Below, in pieces: positions 25,592-37,289 of a stretch of 64,000 nucleotides of DNA. This DNA comes from Rhabditoides inermis (Eukaryota; Nematoda; Chromadorea; Rhabditida; Rhabditidae). The stretch spans positions 124,001-188,000 of the forward strand of contig CAWZYM010000301.1 in the NCBI GenBank assembly GCA_963966185.1, read 5' to 3'. Numbering within the stretch: the first letter of the stretch is position 1; each line of letters begins with the position of its first letter. The notes under the pieces were generated by a model. That model worked only from the letters and a program-made list of their open reading frames with translations. It was not told the DNA's origin and did not search any database. Position numbers and translations under genes: made by a program.

Positions 25592-28500
25592 ATGAGTTCA
25601 AGAAAAGGTTCCCGAAAAGCGTCCTCTATACCTACCACTCCCGCAGCTCCACTTTCTGTATGTTATTGGTTAGTTAGTTTTTTTTATTCACAGGAAATTA
25701 GTTTTTCTTCACTGTTTTCTTTTAGCGATGGGTCCCGGGAGGTCGGTACATTGGAGTTGCAATGTGGAATTTGTCAAAAGTGGTTTCATGGGAAATGTCT
25801 CAAGGATTTGACAAATTTGTGAGTTTTATAGTTATATTATTTTTAATATTTTTAATTTTTAATATATTATTTTTAATTTTTAATATTTAATAGTAATATT
25901 TTTATAGTTTAGCGAATAAGTATTATTTCATTCAATTCATAATTTAGCTATGGACTGTCATTCATGGTGTGCTACGTGTTCAACTGCAAGGAGTGCAGTC
26001 CTACAAAAACGGAAACGTGGGTCGCGAAACAAGCAAGTGAGTTTTTTTTTAGAATTAATTTTGTGTATAATCGTTTCGCTCAGACTTCATACATATGTGC
26101 GTCACGGTGCTAGCGAATTTGACTGCGGATGAATTGCGCGATAAGGGCGAATTGGACAAGAAGCAGTCGGCGCACACATTCTTCAGTCTCGAGAAGGTTA
26201 GTTTTTTGTGCGACTATGAAATACATTCGAACGTTCCAGGTAATTATTCCATACTTCAACAAGAACTGGGAGCATTTGACGTCGATGCCGCGGCGAGTGA
26301 AGACGACTTGGCATGCTACACTCCAGAAGACACTTAGTAAGGAAGCAGATCTGTTCAAGGTGAAACTATGCTTGTGTTTGAGAAAAGAAAACTACTAACA
26401 TACTTTCATTCTTAGAAATAGCAGCACGAGACGACCGTAGTTGTGTGCGATGGAGGCTCCAAATATCTAGAAATGAATGAAATTGTCCAATTGTGCGAAT
26501 CTAACTTTAACGTTTGTGTTCAGGTTGATCCCTCAGACGACAACTCATTCGGTCTCGCGGAGATCAACCTCGGCGAAATTGGCCCAAACAATGACGCCGT
26601 CAAGCAGGCGAGTCAACGTTTTGTTACTGGCGTTTTTATGTATGTAATATTGGAAAAAAATAGTTGGCTGTAAGTTCGTTGTTTTTTTGTAACTACCGTT
26701 TATAAATCGGGTCTCGGGTTTCAGATTGGTAAGAAGTCAACGTCCTCAAACAACCTACAGTCTACTCTTGTCCAGGCTGCACCCGTGGAGAAAGTTAAGG
26801 TATGCATAAAGAAAGCAAAAAACGAAAAACAGTGTGAACCTGTGAATTAGTTTATTGTATACGTTATGCAGGTGGTGGAGGAGAGCGAGGGTCCGAAAAC
26901 GCGCGGTGCTAGCAAGCGGCGGAACGCAGACACTGGCGGAACGATTGGAAAGAAAACCAAACAGTGAGTGTTTTCTTTTTTGAATGTTGAATGCATAGTG
27001 TGTTTTCCCACATTATGCTGAATGTTGTTTTGTATAGGACGTCTGACTACTCGTCGTCGAAGGTGGCCGGTCAGGAGAACTCTATCGACTTTCCATTTAA
27101 CAAGGAAGGCTATAGATACTATCTGGTCGAGAAGGATCCCAATGTACCCAACAGGTAAATGCGTTAATGTATTTTTAAACGTTGGTTTAGCGACTGATCA
27201 CTTATTTGAGATTGATATACCGAACAATGTACAAGATTTGCACAATTTTTCATGCGGACATGCGGTTCGTATACGCATCTCGCTGGCTGCTGGCTCAGAG
27301 TCTCAGAGACGCTTGACCACATGACAAATTGATGTCGTTAATTAAATGTAACACATATCATGGTGGTGCCACTGCAGAGATCAGCTGGAGCAGGAGGAGT
27401 CTGCGCAGGCACGACCCATTCCCCCTTACATCTACCGAATCGCCACCAGCAGCAAGGTCACCCTTTCTCCCAATGACAGAGCATACCAGGTAATCATATA
27501 TTGAGTTGGTGGATCAATGTTTTATATTTGCGCCATGTATCTGGAGGTGGATGTTGAATGTGTGATATGTTTCATTTGTATTATAGTTGAAAGTGTCGGA
27601 TGATCTGTTGTCTGTGACGGGCCAGGAGGGCTACTGTGTCGCTCGCGCTTCTCACTCGGTCAGCAGAGGCACCTGGTACTATGAGGTGAGATTCTGATGT
27701 TGTTTTGTTGTTAGTAGTGTTTTTTTATTGAACATTGAGTTTAAGCTCCATTCAAATCGAATTCATAGATTTTTGAGTTGCGAAATTCATTTCAGGTAAA
27801 GTTCGTGTCTCAGCCTACAGACACGCATGTGCGCATCGGATGGAGCCAGGCACTCGGTTAGTGGGAGGCTATGTGAAGTTGTCATGAAACGATAAGGACA
27901 ACAGAAACAGCCGAGAGAGAGAGAGCCTCGTTTCAGCCCCGGTACAGGCTTGTGTTGGCTACAACCGGTTCAGCTACAGCTGGCGAAGTCACATGGGAAC
28001 AAAGTTCCACGACGCGATTGGCAAGAAATACTGGAAAGGCGGATACAAAGTGGGTATTCGTTTCTTATATTGTATTCATATTTTGATTTAATATCGGTTT
28101 AGTGTACGATGTTTGAAATCTCTCTCTCTCTCCCTCCCTCTCTCTCTGCTTTGTTAATGGTTGTCTGTTTGAGGAGGGCGATGTGCTGGGCTGTCTCGTC
28201 CACCTACCCGACGACGCGAGCCGCACATGGAGCGAGAAACTGCCCGCCAGTAAGAAGGTGCGCTCATAGTTATTTACAATGCATGTGCTCGCTTGTTGAT
28301 TCCGAATGCGTATATGGATGGAGTACATGATGTGTTTCAGGACATGGTTCTGATCAACTTCAAACACAACTACTTCTATGAGGAAAAGGACGATGCGTCA
28401 GCAGAGGAGAAGAAGTTGAAGGCACTACCGGGAAGCAGGGTGCGGCTTTTATTCCATCTAAATTCAAATTCAAATTGAACAATTATCCGGTATCGCTTTA

Positions 28501-30434
28501 TGTGATCATAACTCGAAACATCAATCATTCACAGAGTAGCGCCGGGAAGCAAAATTCTTCCGCGGCTACACTTCCATTCCTCCTCTAGGGTCCTCCTATT
28601 GGTCTGAATCGTCTTCTTGAATTCGTCGCTTCACTGTAGATGGGGGCGACCGGCCTTGCCGTTCCAATCGATCACGCGTCACGTCCATCGGTCGTCGTTG
28701 CAGGTCATGATGCGGCGGGCGAACCTCCACTTCCTTGATCTCGCCTCGCACAGCACGTCTCGTAATCCCGTCAGTCGTCGTATATCCTCGCACGGCACTT
28801 TGTCCAGTAAAGTCAACCCGAGCATCTTTCGTTCCATTCGTCGTTGAACAGTTCTCAGCTTCTGCAGGTCTTCTCTTCTTAGACTCCATGTCTCGGCAGC
28901 GTAGGTGAGTGCGGGAAGAACTGCCATCCGAAATACTTTCCTCCGCAGTCGCATCGGCGCACTCTTCAGCGTCAGGAACTGGCTATGGCGGAAGAAAGCG
29001 CCCCAGCCAGCCTGTATCCTTCTTGTCACCTCCACACGGTCGTCTGTCAGGAAACTAAGAGAGCGGCCCAGGTAGACGGATTTGTCTACGTACTCCACCT
29101 TTCCTCCGTCCAGTCGAATGCTCTTCTTCGGCCCGTTGCTCATGATCACTGTCTTCTTCCTGTTCACGTACAGCCCGTAGTCGCTCCGCCAGTTCCTCCA
29201 GCATCCTCTCTGCAGCCGAGGCCGGACGTGCAAAAAAGATGATGTCGTCAGCATAACAGAGATGAGTCAGCCTCTGTCCTCCAATGTCCAGTCCGGCTCC
29301 AACAAAGTCGAAGTCCATCTTGGCACAGATTTAAGCAAGCACGCAGTTAAACAGATGAGGGGGATAGCGGGCAGCCTTGGCGCACTCCTTTCTTCACTTC
29401 GATTTCAGCCGGTGTCCCTCGAACGTTCACCTTCGCCTTGCCGTCGTTGTAGATGCTCTGAAGCAGTCGGATGTAGGCGAGGTGCACTCCACATCTCTTC
29501 AGCGCCAGCCACGTGTCGTTGTGTTCGATGGAGTCGTAGACCTTGGCAAAGTCCACGAAAACAAGGTAGCCGTGGTAGCCGTGGCGATAGAGCTTGTAGA
29601 TCACTTCGCGCGTCACCAGAATGTGGTCGTTGCAGCTGAACCCTCTCCGAAAGCCGGCCTGCTCCCGCGGCTGCTGCGCCTCTAATGACGGTTGTAGTCG
29701 AGCGAGCACAGTCCGCATCAGCAGCTTCAGAGATCGGCCTGTAGTTGCCGATGTCGAGTGGGTCGCCCTTCTTGTATGGCAGCGATACCAAAGAGTCGGC
29801 CATGTCGTCAGCGATCCTCCCTCCAGTGAGACAGGTGTTGAACAGCGCGGCGACCGGCGACGTACTCCAGTAGTATCGGCGGCGCGTACAGCAGGCTCTC
29901 CTTAGATATCCGGTCAGGTCTCCGAGCGACATTCCTCTTCATCAGCACCAGAAACTCTCTAACCGTCTATAAATTATTATATGTACTGCCCTTATATATT
30001 GCGCTGCGTAGTTCATATGCATCGTTGTGGTTTTTAGATTGAATTCTTCCACAATGGCAAGTCATGCGGAGTGGCGTTCGAAGACATCCACGGAGGATTC
30101 TATCATCCCGCTGTCAGCATATTCGGAGGCGCCACTCTCAAGTGCAACTTTGGACCCAAGTAGGTTCTTCTTATTTGAAGAGAGGACAAATAATTGACAC
30201 TTGTCGTCTAATCTAATAATACCAATAAAATGTTACAGGTTTGCCTACCCAGTGAAGGGCGCGCTTCCGATGAGCGATCGTCCGGCGCAGTTGGATGTGG
30301 AGCAGACCGTTTCGGATGTGCTCTATCTGGCAGACAATGAGAAGCTGTTCAACCGTCCCTTTGCCACTCCCGCTATCCCGCCACCTGCTCCTCTCTCGGA
30401 GCAGCAACCCAAACAAGAGCCCATGGAGCAATGA
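25592..30434 (+). CDS. ash-2: ASH2-like subunit of SET1/MLL H3K4 methyltransferase complexes
   Basis: Exons: 25592-25668, 25726-25818, 25948-26036, 26084-26196, 26240-26359, 26422-26436, 26524-26607, 26725-26799, 26872-26963, 27038-27154, 27378-27489, 27587-27685, 27796-27856, 27937-28049, 28174-28257, 28341-28439, 30038-30159, 30239-30434; about 586 residues. An atypical zinc finger opens the protein ([31 protein letters not shown]), followed by a winged-helix segment ([24 protein letters not shown]). A basic linker precedes the SPRY domain ([57 protein letters not shown]). A C-terminal [10 protein letters not shown] motif corresponds to the DPY30-binding segment. ASH2 works with WDR5, RbBP5 and DPY30. 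Oddities: a 15-nt exon at 26422, a GC donor at 26608, and a retrotransposon fragment in the penultimate intron. The ATG follows an AG directly, suggesting trans-splicing. Confidence 0.95.
28560..29940 (-). mobile_element. Degenerate non-LTR retrotransposon (RTE-like) in an ash-2 intron
   Basis: The minus strand encodes reverse-transcriptase blocks in order but in several frames: [60 protein letters not shown], then a C-terminal part with [11 protein letters not shown] and RMERKMLGL. Frame changes near 29340, 29320 and 29250 show it is inactive. Only the middle and 3' part is present, so it is 5'-truncated. It lies opposite to ash-2 transcription and enlarges that intron to 1.6 kb. Confidence 0.85.
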
Positions 30435-30777
30435 AAAGGAGCGGAAACAGAAGAGCAGCAGTAGAATGTGTTATGAGAGGAAGAAAAGAAGTAGACTAGA
30501 TTGTATTTTATTTTATTTCCGTCTGTTACATTCACAATATTGGCCTACGAGTTGTTTTGATTTGTTCTCACTCGCTATTACCAACTGACCACTGACATTT
30601 GTATTTTGTATAATAAACGCGTTTTGTGATTAAGATTAAGTGATGATCAAATTGCATGGCGTGACATGAATTGAATGGCTTTCCATTAAATACCTTAATT
30701 GGATGGGAGGATAGTTAGGTGAATCAGTAAACGAGTTCAAGTAGGAAAGGAGTAGTGGCTGTGATGTGTAGTGTTTG
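30435..30777. other. ash-2 3' end and spacer to glyoxalase II
   Basis: A polyadenylation signal AATAAA at 30612-30617 fits the end of ash-2. The next ATG is only about 165 nt further on. Confidence 0.5.
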
Positions 30778-32277
30778 ATGTTGCTCTCTCGAGTGTCGAG
30801 GATGGTTGGTGTGCTGCCGGTGCCGGCTCTAGAGGACAACTACATGTACATTGTCTACGACGAGAAGACCAAGGTGAGTGGAAAGAGGGGGGATGGACGG
30901 ATGATGAGTGTGCAGGTGGGCGCGGCAGTCGACCCCGTCGAACCGGCCGAAATCCGCGACGTCGCCATCCACAATCGGGTCAGCACTTTTCTGAACTTCC
31001 TTTCGTGCTTCTTGTGTTGCAATTTTCTATGTGATGCTGTTTAGATCTCGATCTCTGCCGCGCTGGTGACCCATCACCACTGGGACCACGCGGGCGGAAT
31101 GGAAGAGTTCCGGAAGATATGGAAGGAGGTGGGACAGGGAGAGAGGAAGGAAAGAGAGAGAGAGAGAGAGAGGGCACGGGACGGGAGTGATCAGGTCCCG
31201 ATCTACGGGGGCGACGAGCGCATCGAGCACATGACGAAGGAGGTGAAGCACGAGGAGAAGTTCCGGGTGGGAGAGATGGAGGTGGGTGCGGCCGCATCTT
31301 TCTCCACAGTGGTGCGGTGAGAGTGAGGGACGGGCGCATGCTGTTCTCTGTCAGGTGACGTCTCTGTGCACCCCGTGCCACACTCGCGGCCACATCTGCT
31401 ACCACGTGGTGGATGGGCAGGGAGAGGCTGTCGTCCTCACCGGAGACACACTCTTCGTCGCCGGGTGCGGAAAGTTCTTCGAGGGTCAGTCGACACTTTC
31501 ACTATTCCATTTTGCGTATCATTATCGTTGAAATTGAGTGATAAAAAGTTTTTTTTTAGTAAAGCCATGAAGTCAGTTGAGAGTATGCAATTGGATAAAA
31601 GAATAACATGACATCGTCATTGTTTTTTAGGCGAGGCGAGTGAGATGCACCGCGCATTGAACGAGGTGCTCTCCGCTCTCCCCGATGACACACTCGTCTA
31701 TCCAGGACACGAGTACACCGCCAGCAACCTCCGATTCGCAGCCCACATCGAGCCGGACAACAAGGTAGGCCTGGTTGTCATCATCGTCTGGGGGACTGGA
31801 GGAAATGCAGTATTTTGAGTGATCTGTAGTAGATCGTGTAGATGTGGAGTAGTTTCTGGATTTGGAATGTTTCAACTTTATGTTTATCCACAGTGGTATT
31901 TGAGGATATCGCGGCGAAGCTTGCTTGGTGCGGCTCCCATCCGTGCACTGTGCCGTCATCGATCGGAGAGGAGAAGAAGATCAATCCATTCATGAGGACT
32001 GGGGAGAATACTGTGGGTGGGGGAAGAGAGACGACATACACATGCGAGAAGAGATTGAGGATGAGATGAAGAGGTCACAGACCGAACATCATTCTTCACA
32101 TGATTCACAGGGGTTATTACACTTTGAAACTGAAAAGAGAGAGAGAGAGAGAGGGCTAGATGACGAGAAAGAGAACTAGTTGTATTTTAGGTAGCAAAGG
32201 CAGTGGGTGGTTCGGATGCGATCGAAGTGATGCACAACCTGCGCGAAGCCAAGAACAACTTCCGCGCCGTACTGTAG
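30778..32277 (+). CDS. HAGH: Hydroxyacylglutathione hydrolase (glyoxalase II)
   Basis: Exons: 30778-30873, 30916-30978, 31045-31128, 31195-31281, 31355-31484, 31631-31764, 31905-32012, 32191-32277; 262 residues, the family's usual size. It hydrolyses S-lactoylglutathione to D-lactate and glutathione, the second step of methylglyoxal detoxification. The metallo-beta-lactamase motifs are complete: [37 protein letters not shown] and YPGHEYT, with C-terminal substrate-binding INPFMR. ATG 30778 gives eight extra residues before the more usual start near 30802 ([16 protein letters not shown]); no strong mitochondrial presequence is seen, so the enzyme is probably cytosolic. The polyadenylation signal is at 32392-32397. 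The next gene starts 235 nt after the stop. Confidence 0.95.
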
Positions 32278-32512
32278 ATGTACGGTACATGTACATGGAT
32301 TGAAGAATACGGTATTCTGATGTGTATACTTTAGTTATTGTATATCTCGTATTTTAACCTATAGATTTTCATGTTTATTATAACCTGTGATAATAAAGTG
32401 TTTATATCTTTGTGAATGTTAATCGTTTTGTGGGGGGAAGGAGTTGTTCACGCTCTGTGATATTTTGATTGTTTATTTTAAATGACTATTGTTTTATTAA
32501 TCAATTTCTAGA

Positions 32513-32577
32513 ATGGAGGCTACGAAGCCGGACATTGAGTTGGCACAGGGCGCAGTGCTAGTCAAGTCGTGTGAGGT

Positions 32578-32641
<64 letters not shown>

Positions 32642-35566
32642 GCCCGTGCTGTCGCAGGTGCCGGCCGGCTCTCTTACCGTTCGCGGCTACGACTTCAATC
32701 AGGGAGTGGACTTCGGGAAAATAATGGCTTCTTACATGCAGACTGGATTCCAGGCCACCCACCTTGCTCAGGCCATCGAGGTACGGTAGCTAGAGGCACG
32801 ACGGGCGACTGTTTTCGGTGCGGCAATATTGCATACTGTAAATTACAGTACCATTTCAGGAGATCAATGCAATGCTGGCCGCTCGCGATGAGTCCCTTCC
32901 TGCCGAATTCGACGCAGAGTTTCCGTACCCGGAGGGAAAGAAGAAGACTGGATGCACCATATTCCTCGGTGGGTACTGTATCTGTTAGGTGTACGGCGTT
33001 CATGAACAATTTATCGAAAATCGAATGTCAAACGAGTACAATGCGAGATGTGAACGGGGAATGGGCGAGTTGTGGGCACCAAGGGCGACAGTGTTGTGCT
33101 TGTCGGCTGCTCTCCTCTCCGGCTCGTCTAGTGGAAGGCGACGTGGCCGGGCGTGGAGACGGCATCCATCTCCCTCTGGATCTCGGCGCGAATCTGCTCA
33201 ATGTCGGGCAGGTCGGCTATAGTGCGATTGGAATGAGTCGTCTCCCGAGGATGCCCACCCTGGTTGTGGTTGTCGGGGGCGGCTCCGCTCTCCTCGGCGG
33301 GCGCGATGGCCGGGATGGTGACGTCGGGGAAGGCTGAATGGAGATGTAGGAGGGAGATAGTTGGGAGCTTTTGTACAATTGACTACAATTTTTTTTCTTA
33401 TTACAATTGGACATCATTGTCATCGGTTGCCCGGTGTGTTGTCACGCACCGATCGGGAAATTCTGGCTGACTATACTCACCGTCGGTGTGGGTGAGTGGT
33501 GCGGGGCGGGCGTCTACGATGCGGTTGATGTGGGCGAGGAGCTCCTCGTACGACGGAGAGTCGCGCGTCCTCTCCCCCTCCTCCCCCTCCTCCAGGGACG
33601 CGTCGCTCTGGCCGGGTCGGGTGGGCGGCATGCCGAGGACGTCGGTGATGCGATCGATGGTGTGCTGCAGCCCGGCGTGCGCCTGCACCAGCTGCTCCGC
33701 CCCGTTGTCCGCCTCGCTCTCGACGACCACATGGTGCTCGTACTCGCCCCCGTCCACCTCGTCCACCCACTCCTCCTCCATGTCCAGCTCGCCGCTGCCG
33801 GCGCTGACCAGCTCATCGAGTATCTGCTCCATCAGCTCCATCGAGTGCGCCGGCGAATCCACGTCCACCCATTCCTGCCCCTCCTCCTCGTTGTCGGTCT
33901 CGTCGGTGTGCTCCTCGGAGCGGGAGCTGTCGTTCGGCTCGCTCTCCTGCTCGCTCTCGAGCCACGCGTTGATGATGCTCGGCTCGTACTCGCCCGTCGG
34001 CTCGCACTCGCTCACGTGCGTCGTCTCCGTGCGCGCCTCTCCCGCCTCCTCCTCGCTCTCAGCCCACTCCTCCGCCGGACACATCCCCTGCGGGTACTCG
34101 TCGTACACCGAGATGAACGCCCCGCGGCCCTTGATCAGCTGCAACGAGAAGGGAGTACGGTAGGGTACAGTAATCTTTGTTGTTCCGTGGTGCATCTACC
34201 AAGATGCTGTGATTAGGTGCGGCGACTCACGTTGATAATGTCGAGGCGGAGGGCGGGGTCGGCATTGGAGAGGTCGACGACGGCGACGTTGTAGGATAGG
34301 GTCATTGTGGCGACAGAAGAGAGGGGGGACCGCCGATGAGGAGACAAGGCAGGGGGAATGGCGGCGTTCCGGAGGATACCGAAAGGATGCCACGTCCATC
34401 ATGCGACACGCTTATATCACGATGATGCCCTTATGCAAAATATGCTTGTTTGATGAAGCATTGTTCGTGAACGTCGATTGAATCATCGCGGGTGAAATGA
34501 GGCGGGATGAATAGTCTGATCGGCACCGGACAGTATGTGATGTGTGCATGGTTGCAGGCTATACGTCGAATCTGGTGTCGTCTGGTCTGCGCGAGGTGCT
34601 GCGATATGTGGTCGAGGTGCGTCTCCTTCTCCCTCCCTCTCTCTGTTTATCTGTTTCTCTCTGCTTCTCTCTTTTTTTCGCTCCCACTCTCTTGCCATCC
34701 TGTCTCTTTGCAGCACTCCCTAGTCGACTGTATTGTGACGTCGGCTGGAGGAGTGGAGGAGGACTTCATCAAGTGTCTCGCCCCCAGTTACATTGGCCAC
34801 TTCCGCATGGACGGAGCCATGTTGCGGTGAGTATTTGGACAAGCCCCGCATCCACTATCCACTGACCTGCCATTGCAGATCGCGTGGTATGAACAGGGCT
34901 GGCAATGTGCTCATTCCCAACGACAATTACTGTGCGTTTGAGGTGAGTTTCGAATATTTTGAAGTCCTGTACTACATTTTGAAATATGAAGTGATTGTGA
35001 GTATGTATGTGTGTCTATTCTCAGGACTGGTTGAACCCTATTCTGGACGTGTGTATGGAGGAGCAGTCGAGGGAGGGCGGGGTCAGCTGGACCCCCAGCA
35101 AGCTCATTCACAGGTCGGACACGAAATCAAATTGTACACCTTCAACAAGTGGCAAATTTACTGAATTGAAAGCAGCGCAGATTCGCCGTCCGCCGTCAAG
35201 TATCAAAATACTTGTTTCAGACTCGGTTTGGAGATAAACCACCCGGATTCGATCTACTACTGGGCTGCTAAGAATAATGTGGGTGTGGTTGAGAGAAGAA
35301 AAAGACAGAGTCGGACAGACAGACATTCCCTTTTCAGATCCCTGTGTTCTGTCCAGCGCTGACGGATGGCTCCCTGGGAGACATGCTCTACTTCCATTCG
35401 GTCAAGACCGCTCCGGGTCTCAAGGTCGACATTGTCGAGGTGGGCCCAACGCGAAAACGAGAACGTTTAGAAATTCAGTTTAAAAATTTTAGGACGTCCG
35501 CCACATCAACACGATGGCAGTGAAGAGCGCGCGGACTGGAGTCGTCATTCTCGGAGGGGGCGGTGC

Positions 35567-35615
<49 letters not shown>

Positions 35616-36124
35616 TGGAGATGGAGAGATGGAAAGATGGAGAGATACTCCCTCTTCCATGTTTCTATTTCTCTAGCTTCTTTCATGGTTTATTCTTTTT
35701 TCATTCCTTTTCAGTTGTGAAGCACCACATCAACAACGCGAATCTGATGCGCAACGGCAGCGATCACACGGTGTATGTGAACACTGGACAGGTGGGAGAG
35801 AAAGAGGGGGGAAAGAGAGAGGGAGAGAGAGAGGGAGGGAGGGAGAGTAGAACGGGAGAGTGAAGAGAGACTTTCTAGGAGTTTGACGGCAGTGACTCTG
35901 GCGCGGCCCCCGATGAGGCTGTCAGCTGGGGAAAGGTGAAGCCGCAGGCAAAGGCGGTCAAGGTACGGTGTGATCTATCGATAATCAATCAATACCTGGA
36001 CGTTGAGGTGTCTGCGGAGGCGACGCTGGTGTTCCCTCTGATTGTGGCCGAGTCGTTCGCTCGCGTAGTGGAGAAGAAGAAGATGGAGGAGAGGGAGAAG
36101 GAGGAGGGACAGCTGGCCGAGTAG
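32513..36124 (+). CDS. DHPS: Deoxyhypusine synthase
   Basis: Exons: 32513-32575, 32658-32780, 32860-32968, 34558-34616, 34714-34826, 34879-34942, 35025-35113, 35221-35278, 35338-35439, 35493-35562, 35715-35791, 35879-35962, 36008-36124; 375 residues (human 369). It transfers the butylamine group of spermidine to one lysine of eIF5A, NAD-dependently. Landmarks: [71 protein letters not shown] with the active-site lysine, and [13 protein letters not shown]. The acidic-basic tail ([12 protein letters not shown]) extends past the family core. A TTTCTAG acceptor lies one base before the ATG, fitting trans-splicing. Intron 3 (1.6 kb) holds a separate gene on the other strand. Confidence 0.95.
33128..34305 (-). 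CDS. Acidic protein of unknown function nested in a DHPS intron
   Basis: Exons: 34305-34231, 34138-33481, 33333-33128; 312 residues, phases consistent. A short ordered start ([19 protein letters not shown], then [15 protein letters not shown]) leads into a long Glu/Asp/Ser-rich stretch over roughly residues 50-170. The less acidic end contains [28 protein letters not shown] and [15 protein letters not shown], which look helical. No family was recognised. The whole gene lies in intron 3 of DHPS in the opposite direction, so the two transcripts overlap. Third-position GC content in the frame supports real coding. Confidence 0.7.
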
Positions 36125-36594
36125 GGAAGGAGGAGGAGGAGGAGACTGTTGATTTGATAATTGTGTTATATTTTTGCTAAGTTGTTGTATGTTGATGTTG
36201 TTTTGTTGAATGAATGGTTTATGGAAGGATACAGTTTTGTACGGGGAGTGGAAGTTACTGTGGAAGTTATTCATGAACTGTCTTTCCATTTCCATTACAC
36301 GCCACCCCTGGAAATAGTTGCGGGAGTGAGAGAAAGATTAATTGGAAGACACAAAGCAATTGGATTGACTCGAGTCTACTCGCTTGCTGGCACATTGCAG
36401 TAGCCACGGCAACGGATACTCACTCCGAGACAGTGTGTACAGGCGAGAGAGGAGAGAGGGAGGAAGGAGAGGGGAGAGAGTGAGTACAGGCGAGAGAGTG
36501 GGAGGGAGGCGAGGGGCACTGTCGGGGCTTCGCCATTCCTCTCTCCCACAAATTCATTATTGTCATTGCACCTATCTTTTGTGTCGTCTGTGCG
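36125..36594. other. Spacer between DHPS and ankyrin gene
   Basis: Contains the DHPS 3' UTR and G/A-rich sequence (36440-36510). No gene was seen. Confidence 0.4.
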
Positions 36595-37237
36595 ATGGGT
36601 TTCGATGAAGAATTCGAGAAGACTCTTGCTTCCAATGTGAGTTTTATGGTTTGTACTTTAATCACACATGGCTCAGATAGTGATTTGTATTTGATGGTGA
36701 GAAGAACTCACATGGCATCTGTCGGCAAAGTACAAACAAAACAATGATTGAAATATCACATTTTCATCACTGTAGTCTTACCGCCATCTGCTGTGTGGTT
36801 ATTGGTTATGCTACCTGGAAAATGAAGTTTAGTGGAGTGCTATCGTCGTTTATGTTAGTGTCAAACTATGTAACTAAACTATGTCTATGTTTCGAACAGA
36901 TCGATTGCTACAATAATTTCAGAGAAGAAACTAATAAATTGAGAACAGTAGCATTTCTGTAGACTGTAAAACTGTAAGGTGTAAGGTCATCCCTTTTAGG
37001 CGTTCTTAGACATAGAGTGGCAGGACGACCGGGGCTGGACAGCTCTCATGATAGCCGCAGCGGATGGAAAGGACCAGCAGGTACGCCACGCCCCTCATAA
37101 CCACGCCTTCCATAGCCGCGCCAATGCGACAGAATTTACTTCTTTGTCAATATCGCAATGGCAATGTTTTCTTTTTGCAGGTTAGAGGCATACTGCGGCT
37201 CGCTAACAAAACGGGAAAGCTGGGACAGGTGAGGGAG

Positions 37238-37289
<52 letters not shown>

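Noticed and set aside
33407..34216. 269-codon plus-strand frame inside the DHPS intron
   Set aside because: It is the complement of the acidic nested gene; the minus-strand frame has exon structure, start and stop, this one only Leu/Val/Arg-rich shadow sequence.
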